This document shows, piece after piece, positions 1-5,165 of a DNA stretch of 5,421 bases (within the stretch, counting starts at the first letter, position 1; each line of letters begins with the position of its first letter). Location of the stretch: NCBI GenBank assembly GCA_946055715.1, contig CAMGGT010000082.1:1-5421 (forward strand), written 5' to 3'. A program made the position numbers and the translations under genes. The DNA is from an uncultured Clostridia bacterium. GTDB taxonomy: Bacteria > Bacillota > Clostridia > Oscillospirales > CAG-272. The notes beneath the pieces were generated by a model, which made no database searches, was not told the DNA's origin, and saw only the letters and a program-made list of their open reading frames with translations.

Positions 1-7
1 TCACAAT

Positions 8-859
8 CTACTTACGCAGGAAGACAACAACCAGAAACAGCGGTGCGGAGACCATGGCAACCGCGGCCATCTGCACGGGGTAATTCACATCGCCCGTGGT
101 GGTGGTGAAGGCGTTGCGCAGACCGTTGGTGATGAGGCGGTGTGCCTCGTCGTTTGCCACCAGGCGGGGCCAGATGTAGGAGTTCCATGCACCCATCATC
201 TTGAGAATGGTGATGGAAATGAGGGTGGGCAGGGCCAGCGGGATCATCACCTTCCACAGGTATTTGATGTCGCTTGTGCCGTCCACTTTGGCCGCGAGGT
301 ACAGTTCATTCGGAATCTGCAGGAAGTTCTGACGGAGCAAATAAATATAGAAGACACTGACAAGGAAGGGGACGATCAGCACCGTGTAGGTATTGATCCA
401 GCCCAGGGTGGTCACGGTGCTGTAGTTGGTGATGGTGAACAGCTCGCCGGGGATCATCATGGTGGCCAGCAGGGCGGCAAACAGGGCGTTTTTGCCCTTG
501 AATTCCAGCCGGGCAAACGCGAAGGCAGACAAAACGGTGATCACCAGTGACAGGATGGTGGAGACCACGCCGACATACAGGGTGTTGAGAAACAGTCGCC
601 CGAGGTTGGCGGTGGTGAAGGCATTGGCATAGTTGCCCCACATCACTTTGTGGGGCCAGAAGGTGGGGACGCTCTGGCGGTATTCATCCAGCGTTTTCAG
701 CGAGGAGTTGAGCATCCAATAGAAGGGGAACAGCACGATCAGCGCCATGATGATGAGGAATGCATACAGCATCACCTGCACCAGCACCTTGACCACGCGC
801 TGGCGGGTGGCCACCGACTGCATGTTCTGTTCATGCATTGTTTGGTTATTCTGACTCAT
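8..859 (-). CDS. Carbohydrate ABC transporter permease, MalG/UgpE type (CUT1), C-terminus apparently truncated
   Basis: This is an inner-membrane subunit of a sugar or sugar-derivative importer that should pair with the MalF-type permease just upstream. The 283-residue product has hydrophobic segments at about 26-50, 89-115, 125-143, 156-176, 210-230 and 262-281. The EAA loop that docks on the ATPase is at 188-207 (LAA, then DG at 193-194 and P207); the usual Glu is Leu188. The early pattern ending in NYANAF near residue 81 is also typical of the family. I chose the ATG at 859 because GAGG lies 6 bases upstream, directly after the stop of the previous gene; a 308-residue version would run into that gene. 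The protein ends at FLRK with a TAG, whereas MalG proteins usually continue about 15 residues to a Gly-rich end finishing in KG. The two codons after TAG read Ile-Val, as expected after a lost Tyr. The substrate cannot be told from the sequence. Confidence 0.9.
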   Translation of the reverse strand: MSQNNQTMHEQNMQSVATRQRVVKVLVQVMLYAFLIIMALIVLFPFYWMLNSSLKTLDEYRQSVPTFWPHKVMWGNYANAFTTANLGRLFLNTLYVGVVSTILSLVITVLSAFAFARLEFKGKNALFAALLATMMIPGELFTITNYSTVTTLGWINTYTVLIVPFLVSVFYIYLLRQNFLQIPNELYLAAKVDGTSDIKYLWKVMIPLALPTLISITILKMMGAWNSYIWPRLVANDEAHRLITNGLRNAFTTTTGDVNYPVQMAAVAMVSAPLFLVVVFLRK

Positions 860-869
860 AGGCCACCTC

Positions 870-1814
870 TCAATAATGCACTCGCTTCTTGCTGACCTGC
901 AGGTTGATAAGCGTGACAACAAGAATGATGGCAAACAGGATCAGTGCCGCCGCGCTGGCGCGCCCCTGATTGTTGCTGCTGAGCGAGTCATAGATAAATC
1001 CGACCATGGTGTTCATGCGCCCGGCGTCATCCGGCGGGCCCATTTTTTCTCCGAATATACCCACGATGCTGGTATACTCTTTGAAGCCACCGATGAAGCC
1101 GGTGATGACCACATAGGCCAGCATGGGAGAAAGCAGCGGCACCGTGATGCGGGTGAAGATGCGGGTGCGTGAGGTTCCGTCCACACGCGCGGCCTCATAG
1201 TACTGCTTGTTGATGCTTTGCAGGCCGCCCAGCAGAATGAGGATCTTGAAGGGCAGCGCGTTCCAGACGATGTACACCACCATGACCGTAAGGTTGGCGA
1301 TATAGGAAGAACCGGCATTGATCCAGTTGACCGCGTGCCCGCCGAAGAACTCAATGATGTTGTTGATGATGCCCGCGGTGACGATGATCTCGTTTTCCGT
1401 GCCGAAGAAACTACCCACGATATTGAACATTGCGGCAAACACCATGCCGATGGCGATGGAGTTGGTGACATAGGGCAAAAAGAAGATGGTCTGAAGCACC
1501 TTCTGCAGGGGCTTGATGGAGTTCAGGCACACGGCGATGAGCAGTGCCAGAAAAGAGGAGATCGGCACTGTCAGTACGCAGAGGAGCACCGTGTTTTTGA
1601 GGCAGTTCAGAAATCTTTTGTACTTTACGACTTTGACGAAGTTACCGAAGCCGAACTGGAATGTCTGTCCGCCGACGGCCGCCAGTCCGCTGTAGCCCTC
1701 GAGAAACGCCATGCGCACCGTGTTGATAATGGGCCATACGGTGAAGACCAGCAACAGGATGATGGCGGGAGACAGGTACAGCCAGGCCTTCCATTGTTGT
1801 TTGCTCTCTACCAT
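870..1814 (-). CDS. Carbohydrate ABC transporter permease, MalF/UgpA type (CUT1)
   Basis: This is the partner transmembrane subunit of the importer. The 314-residue protein has a first membrane segment at about 11-31 (WLYLSPAII start, typical of MalF-like permeases), then segments near 72-98, 108-132, 171-196, 229-248 and 287-305. The EAA coupling loop is complete at 207-226: EAA, DG at 212-213 and P226 with normal spacing. I chose the ATG at 1814 because GGAGG (1824-1828 on the plus strand) lies 9 bases upstream, inside the last codons of the ATPase gene. An upstream in-frame start at 1859 would overlap the ATPase by 40 bases and is less likely. Only 4 bases separate it from the ATPase stop, and 10 bases separate its own stop from the MalG start. 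CUT1 permeases import di- and oligosaccharides, glycerol-3-phosphate and similar compounds; the actual substrate is unknown. Confidence 0.93.
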   Translation of the reverse strand: MVESKQQWKAWLYLSPAIILLLVFTVWPIINTVRMAFLEGYSGLAAVGGQTFQFGFGNFVKVVKYKRFLNCLKNTVLLCVLTVPISSFLALLIAVCLNSIKPLQKVLQTIFFLPYVTNSIAIGMVFAAMFNIVGSFFGTENEIIVTAGIINNIIEFFGGHAVNWINAGSSYIANLTVMVVYIVWNALPFKILILLGGLQSINKQYYEAARVDGTSRTRIFTRITVPLLSPMLAYVVITGFIGGFKEYTSIVGIFGEKMGPPDDAGRMNTMVGFIYDSLSSNNQGRASAAALILFAIILVVTLINLQVSKKRVHY

Positions 1815-1818
1815 TTCA

Positions 1819-2919
1819 TCATTCCTCCGGCAGGATTCTTTCTTCCGTTTCTTTATCAAAGATGAAGACCTTGTGGGGCTTCAGGGCAAAGCGTACACAT
1901 TCGGCTGTGGGGTCCAGCTTGCAGTCGGCATCGATGATGGAGCGAATGACAGGGTTGAGGGACGCGTCGTGTCCGGACACGATGCTGACATCGCGGCCCA
2001 TGACTTCCACGCTGGAAAGCTTACAATGCAGGGGGCCGTCTTCCGAGAGGACAAAGCCCTCGGGGCGGATGCCCACCGTCACCTCGCGGTCATCGATCCC
2101 GCGGGCGGGCAGAACGGCGTCGTCACCGATGTAGAGCATGCCGCCTTCCACACGGCCCGAGAAGACATTGATGGGCGGCGTGCCGAGGAACTTGGCCACA
2201 AAGAGGTTGATGGGGTTGTCGTACACTTCCTGGGGCTTTCCGATCTGCTGCACGACGCCGGTCTTCATCACCACGATGATGTCGGAGATGCTCATGGCTT
2301 CTTCCTGGTCGTGGGTGACAAACACGGTGGTGATCTGCGTTTCTCTCTGAATGCGGCGGATCTCTTCGCGGGTCTGCAGGCGCAGGCGGGCGTCCAGGTT
2401 GGAGAGCGGCTCGTCCAGCAGAAGCACGCGGGGCATTTTCACCAGCGCACGGGCGATGGCCACGCGCTGTTGCTGACCGCCGGACAGCTCGTTGGGCTTG
2501 CGGTCCATCAGATCGTCGATCTGTACCAGCTTGGCGGCGTTGTAGGCACGCTCCAGCATTTCGTCTTTGGTGAGCTTGTCCTCACCTTTGAGGTTCTGCA
2601 GCGGGAAGAGGATGTTCTGCTTGACCGTCATGTGGGGATAGAGGGCATAGTTCTGAAAGACAAGTCCCACACCTCTGTGTTCGGGTGTGAGTTCCGTGAC
2701 GTCGTCATCTCCGAAGTAGATCTTCCCCGACGTGGGCTTCTGCAGGCCGCTGATCATATACAGCGTTGTGCTTTTGCCGCAGCCCGAAGGGCCAAGCAGA
2801 CCCACCAGTTTGCCGTCGGGAATGGAGAAGGTGAAATTGTCGACCGCGACAACCACTTCCTGCGACTTTTTGTTCCTGCTGGGGAAAATTTTTGTGAGGT
2901 TCTCCAGTTCAACTTTCAT
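1819..2919 (-). CDS. Sugar ABC transporter ATP-binding protein, MalK/UgpC/MsmX type
   Basis: This is the cytoplasmic ATPase that powers the importer formed with the next two genes. The 366-residue protein has every motif of an active CUT1 ATPase: Walker A GPSGCGKST at 43-51, Q-loop with Gln89, signature LSGGQQQR at 145-152, Walker B VLLLDEP at 165-171, D-loop SNLD at 173-176 and switch His203. A C-terminal regulatory TOBE-like domain follows from about 240, with the hallmark GIRPE at 283-287. Its length matches MalK/UgpC. I chose the ATG at 2919 because GGGAG lies 8 bases upstream and family members start with this short lead into the first strand; the 45-residue upstream extension is frame overlap with the RDD gene. 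The start overlaps the RDD gene end by 11 bases. Many Firmicutes share one MsmX ATPase among several importers; here the ATPase is encoded with its permeases, suggesting a dedicated role. Confidence 0.95.
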   Translation of the reverse strand: MKVELENLTKIFPSRNKKSQEVVVAVDNFTFSIPDGKLVGLLGPSGCGKSTTLYMISGLQKPTSGKIYFGDDDVTELTPEHRGVGLVFQNYALYPHMTVKQNILFPLQNLKGEDKLTKDEMLERAYNAAKLVQIDDLMDRKPNELSGGQQQRVAIARALVKMPRVLLLDEPLSNLDARLRLQTREEIRRIQRETQITTVFVTHDQEEAMSISDIIVVMKTGVVQQIGKPQEVYDNPINLFVAKFLGTPPINVFSGRVEGGMLYIGDDAVLPARGIDDREVTVGIRPEGFVLSEDGPLHCKLSSVEVMGRDVSIVSGHDASLNPVIRSIIDADCKLDPTAECVRFALKPHKVFIFDKETEERILPEE

Positions 2920-3688
2920 GTTCTGTACTCCCGGCTTGAGATGAATTTGAAGATTCGGCTGAGATTTGTTCTTTATATTCTGCAAGCGCCTCGGCGCTCT
3001 CAAATATCTTCTGGGTGGCCATGTCTGCGCAGACCGTGCCGGCCAGCAGATCATGCAGGACCTGATGCCGTGCGGTCACGCTGCACAGAATGATCTGCAA
3101 CAGCAGAATGCCGAGTGCAAGAAGGGTGCCCGGCAAGCCGACCGCGCCGAAAAATATCATTAATATTATATATACGGGCACCATGGTCTCGATCGCATAT
3201 TTGCCCAGCAACGCGCGAATGACCAACTGCACGGGCGAGACCTTCACACAGTTTTCGCGCACAAGGCAGAGCGAGAAGACAAATTTGCCCACCGTGCGGC
3301 CGTCACGCAGAAACAGCGGCACCACGATCTCCAGCAAAACAAAAGCGAAGAAGATGCCCACCGACGTTATGACCAGGGTCAGATTCATCACCGTGTCGAA
3401 AGCCCGTTTGGCTCCCTCATCGGCTTTCAGTGCCTCTTCCGCTTGCTCGTAGGCACTTCTCTGTTCGTCCGTCAAAGCGTTGTATTCTTCTTCGCTGATT
3501 TCAAAAGAAATATGATATGTCGTTTCGTAATAAGTGTAATACTGCTCCAGCTCGGCATTGTGTTCATCATAGCGCACAATGCGCCCGGTCAGCCAACCGA
3601 AGCCGACCGCCACGATCGAAAGGAGAATAAAGTCAAGAACAGCGGCGGATATTCTTTTCCAGATACTGGCTGTCTGAATATCACACAT
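2909..3688 (-). CDS. RDD-family integral membrane protein
   Basis: This is the first gene of the operon and encodes a 259-residue membrane protein. RDD proteins are named for conserved Arg and Asp residues; here Arg12 and Asp19 sit in the first helix region, DGRTVGK is at 129-135, and the family-like HDLLAGT is at 212-218. Hydrophobic segments lie at about 13-33, 100-126, 166-184 and 186-204. Between the first two is a loop (about 39-96) rich in Glu and Tyr. The last 30 residues are polar, Ser/Glu-rich and probably cytoplasmic. I chose the ATG at 3688 because AAAGGAG (3700-3706) lies 11 bases upstream; a start at 3778 is possible but would put the first codons inside a leader hairpin and lacks a good ribosome site. 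The family's function is mostly unknown; some members are linked to ion transport. Overlap with the ATPase gene implies coupled expression, but no biochemical link can be read from the sequence. Confidence 0.85.
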   Translation of the reverse strand: MCDIQTASIWKRISAAVLDFILLSIVAVGFGWLTGRIVRYDEHNAELEQYYTYYETTYHISFEISEEEYNALTDEQRSAYEQAEEALKADEGAKRAFDTVMNLTLVITSVGIFFAFVLLEIVVPLFLRDGRTVGKFVFSLCLVRENCVKVSPVQLVIRALLGKYAIETMVPVYIILMIFFGAVGLPGTLLALGILLLQIILCSVTARHQVLHDLLAGTVCADMATQKIFESAEALAEYKEQISAESSNSSQAGSTEHES

Positions 3689-3734
3689 TCCGAGCGGTTC
3701 TCCTTTCCGATCTTTCGATGAAAGAATGATTTCA

Positions 3735-3801
3735 ATGCGGGGGAGGGCAACAACACCGGGCAACCGCGGCACAGCCATGCCCGGAAAACGCCCTCACGCA
3801 T
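3735..3801 (-). promoter_or_regulatory. Structured 5' leader hairpin of the RDD-ABC operon
   Basis: Three nested, fully paired stems share one axis: ATGCG/CGCAT (3797-3801 with 3735-3739), GAGGGC/GCCCTC (3790-3795 with 3743-3748) and CCGGGCA/TGCCCGG (3778-3784 with 3756-3762). That is 18 Watson-Crick pairs separated by small internal loops (1 by 3 and 5 by 7 bases), capped by a 15-base loop that could form a further GGC/GCC pairing. It begins only about 7 bases from the predicted transcript start. A second small hairpin, TCTTTC/GAAAGA (3711-3725), follows before the ribosome site. No T-tract follows, so it is not a simple terminator. It could be a 5' mRNA stabiliser or a protein- or ligand-responsive element; it matches no riboswitch I recognise. 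Confidence 0.55.
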
Positions 3802-3814
3802 CTTCGCAAAGAGT

Positions 3815-3843
3815 ATTATAACAGATATATTCTATAAACGCAA
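3815..3843 (-). promoter_or_regulatory. Extended -10 sigma-A promoter of the RDD-ABC operon
   Basis: Read on the minus strand, this is TTGCGT (3838-3843), a 17-base AT-rich spacer, and a perfect TATAAT (3815-3820) preceded by TG one base earlier, which makes an extended -10. The start of transcription should be near 3808, giving a leader of about 120 bases before the RDD start codon. An AT-rich stretch follows on the upstream side (about 3850-3895) and could act as an UP element. The sequence match is strong; activity is inferred. Confidence 0.8.
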
Positions 3844-4073
3844 GAGGAAAATGACAGATTTTGTGTTAATTCTTCAAAGTTCGATATATATCATGCGCAA
3901 AGCCATCCCGAGTCCGCTCAAAACAGTCAAACCGAATGCGCCTTCCCAAAGAAAACGCACATGCAAGATCACATATAGGCGTCCGAAAACCGAGTGGCCA
4001 CCGCAAAGAAAAGCGGAATTGCTTGTGATGGGCGGAAAAAGCCGCACAAAACGAATAAAAAATCATTCATGCA
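3844..4073. other. Intergenic region between the divergent promoters
   Basis: No gene is supported here. Short reading frames exist on both strands (3851-4096 plus, 3866-4066 minus), but they overlap promoter elements, are mutually antisense, and have no recognisable domains. The side next to the operon promoter is AT-rich and contains the 10-base palindrome GATATATATC (3883-3892), a possible but weak operator. No terminator or RNA gene is visible. Confidence 0.5.
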
Positions 4074-4102
4074 TTGCGGCCGTATCTTTTTTGTGATACA
4101 AT
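4074..4102 (+). promoter_or_regulatory. Extended -10 sigma-A promoter upstream of ylmH
   Basis: TTGCGG (4074-4079), a 17-base spacer, and TACAAT (4097-4102) preceded by TG one base earlier form a good extended -10 promoter. Transcription should start near 4109, so ylmH would have a leader of about 310 bases. The layout closely mirrors the operon promoter on the other strand (TTGCGT, 17 bases, TG-extended -10). Confidence 0.72.
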
Positions 4103-4112
4103 AGAGCAAATT

Positions 4113-4235
4113 CGGTCGTATGCGCAACAAGACCGTCCTGCACCCGGCGGCATACCCGCGAAAAAGCCAAGCCATTTGCGCCACGCTGTGCTGCGGATGC
4201 GTGTTCGGCGCTGAGCATCCCGTCATTTTCGACCG
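4113..4235 (+). ncRNA. Candidate structured RNA element in the ylmH leader
   Basis: Inverted repeats here are compatible with a three-way junction: closing stem CGGTCG/CGACCG (4113-4118 with 4230-4235), arm one GCGCAA/TTGCGC (4122-4127 with 4176-4181) containing GCGG/CCGC (4147-4150 with 4156-4159), and arm two GGATGC/GCATCC (4195-4200 with 4215-4220). A competing pairing, CGGTC/GACCG (4113-4117 with 4131-4135), would open the closing stem, which is a switch-like arrangement. It begins a few bases after the predicted transcript start. The pairings are visible in the sequence; that they form, or that the element is regulatory, is inferred, and GC-rich DNA gives such matches by chance. I do not recognise a known riboswitch or RNA family. 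Confidence 0.35.
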
Positions 4236-4247
4236 TATCACCCATAG

Positions 4248-4279
4248 GGAGTGTGCGCCCTTAAGCACGCGTATACTCC
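4248..4279 (+). repeat. 11-bp stem-loop in the ylmH leader
   Basis: GGAGTGTGCGC (4248-4258) pairs with GCGTATACTCC (4269-4279) over 11 positions, two of them G-U, around a 10-base loop. No T-tract follows, so it is not a normal intrinsic terminator. It sits between the candidate RNA element and the ylmH ribosome site and may be a further leader structure. Confidence 0.5.
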
Positions 4280-4400
4280 AACTGCCTTTGCTGATTTGAA
4301 GGGGGTTTTGATATTTGAACGCTCATTTGCAAACATTTTTTTGCATTCATTCGCCTTGTCTGTCGGTTGGCACACTGCCGCGGGTATGCACCGTGCCGGC

Positions 4401-4418
4401 TTGCTTCGGAGCAAACGG
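4401..4418 (+). promoter_or_regulatory. ylmH ribosome binding site inside a small hairpin
   Basis: GGAG (4408-4411) lies 7 bases before the ATG at 4419 and decides the start. It overlaps a 5-bp stem TTGCT/AGCAA (4401-4405 with 4410-4414) with loop TCGG, so half of the ribosome site is in the loop and half in the stem. This could moderate translation, though so short a stem is weak. Confidence 0.55.
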
Positions 4419-5165
4419 ATGACGGCGGCAGAGGCAACTGCCCGCCTGCGGGATCTGATCGGGCGCGCCAAAAGGAGCGGCTTTTTTACCTATACGGACT
4501 TTCTGGACGAGCAGGAAGCGGCCGAGGCGCTCTCGACGGCAGAATGCGAACATCTTCCCGCCGTGGCCTGGGGCGGTGCGGACTTTTGCACCCGCAGAAT
4601 GGTGCGTTTCGGCGAAGAGGGGAGCTTCGGCGACCCCGGTTTCCCGCTGCGGGTGCTGCGCATCTCGCCAAAGGGCGAAAAATTTGCCTGCGAGATGACC
4701 CACCGTGACTATCTGGGTGCCATGCTGCACCTGGGCATCGAGCGCTCTGCCGTAGGCGACCTGTACATTGACGGAAAGACGGCCTACGCCGCCATCTCTG
4801 CCCCTCTGTCGGATTTTGTCTGCTCTTCCCTGCTCCGCGTGGGGCGGGTGGCCGTCGTGTGCGCCGAGGTAGCCGCCTTTCCCCCGCATCTCGCCCCAAA
4901 AACCGAAGAAGTCCGCCTGACCGTCTCTTCTCTGCGGCTGGATGCGGTGCTTTCCCATCTTTATCACCTCTCTCGGGAGGACGGGCAACAGCTGTTTTTG
5001 CGCGGGCAGGTATTCTGCTTCGGCCGCCCCGTACTCAAAAACACCTACCCCCCAAAAGTGGGTGATGTGATCTCCGTGCGGGGATACGGCAAATTCGTCA
5101 TCCGCGGCTTCCCCGGTGAAACCAAAAAGGGGCGCTTGGTCGTCCTGCTGGACAGATTCGTCTGA
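4419..5165 (+). CDS. ylmH: YlmH-type S4-domain RNA-binding protein
   Basis: This 248-residue cytoplasmic protein matches the YlmH family in length (about 250-260) and layout. TDFLD at 26-30 is the typical N-terminal mark, followed by an alpha/beta domain with HRDYLGAMLHLGIER (95-109) and GDLYI (113-117). The C-terminal S4 RNA-binding fold spans about 170-230: SLRLDAVLS near its start and GDVISVRGYGKFVI (215-228) at its end, both close to family consensus. YlmH of Bacillus subtilis binds the large ribosomal subunit and has been reported to act, like its relative RqcP, in rescuing stalled subunits with peptidyl-tRNA; the gene is often near the division genes sepF, ylmG and divIVA. I chose the ATG at 4419 for its GGAG site; in-frame starts at 4251 (GTG) and 4386 would add residues that lack family similarity. 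It stands alone behind its own promoter here. Confidence 0.92.
   Translation: MTAAEATARLRDLIGRAKRSGFFTYTDFLDEQEAAEALSTAECEHLPAVAWGGADFCTRRMVRFGEEGSFGDPGFPLRVLRISPKGEKFACEMTHRDYLGAMLHLGIERSAVGDLYIDGKTAYAAISAPLSDFVCSSLLRVGRVAVVCAEVAAFPPHLAPKTEEVRLTVSSLRLDAVLSHLYHLSREDGQQLFLRGQVFCFGRPVLKNTYPPKVGDVISVRGYGKFVIRGFPGETKKGRLVVLLDRFV

Noticed and set aside
1711..3093. A 460-codon plus-strand open frame
   Set aside because: It lies antisense to the ATPase gene, which has all catalytic motifs. Its translation is His/Asp/Gly-rich low-similarity text typical of a complement-frame shadow in GC-rich DNA.
3851..4096. 81-codon plus-strand frame near the operon promoter
   Set aside because: AGAGG is only 3-4 bases from its ATG, its start overlaps the -35 area of the opposite promoter, and the product is a basic sequence without recognisable features.
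4141..4160. Resemblance to the CCGGCGG...CCCGCGA part of an FMN riboswitch
   Set aside because: The preceding AGGGTGAAATTCC-like block and the later conserved segments are absent, and the downstream gene is not a flavin gene.
3969..4268. 99-codon minus-strand frame in the intergenic region
   Set aside because: It crosses the ylmH promoter and leader, has no ribosome site I can see, and resembles no family.
4120..4299. 59-codon plus-strand frame (ATG at 4120, TGA at 4297-4299) in the ylmH leader, with Cys-rich centre CATLCCGC
   Set aside because: It begins only about 11 bases from the predicted transcript start and has no Shine-Dalgarno; the leader's inverted repeats explain the stretch better. 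Only conservation could revive it as a leader peptide.
4251..4418. 56-residue N-terminal extension of YlmH from a GTG at 4251
   Set aside because: Its start falls inside the 11-bp hairpin, its ribosome site is misplaced, the extra residues are not family-like, and the ATG at 4419 has GGAG at proper spacing and gives the expected length.
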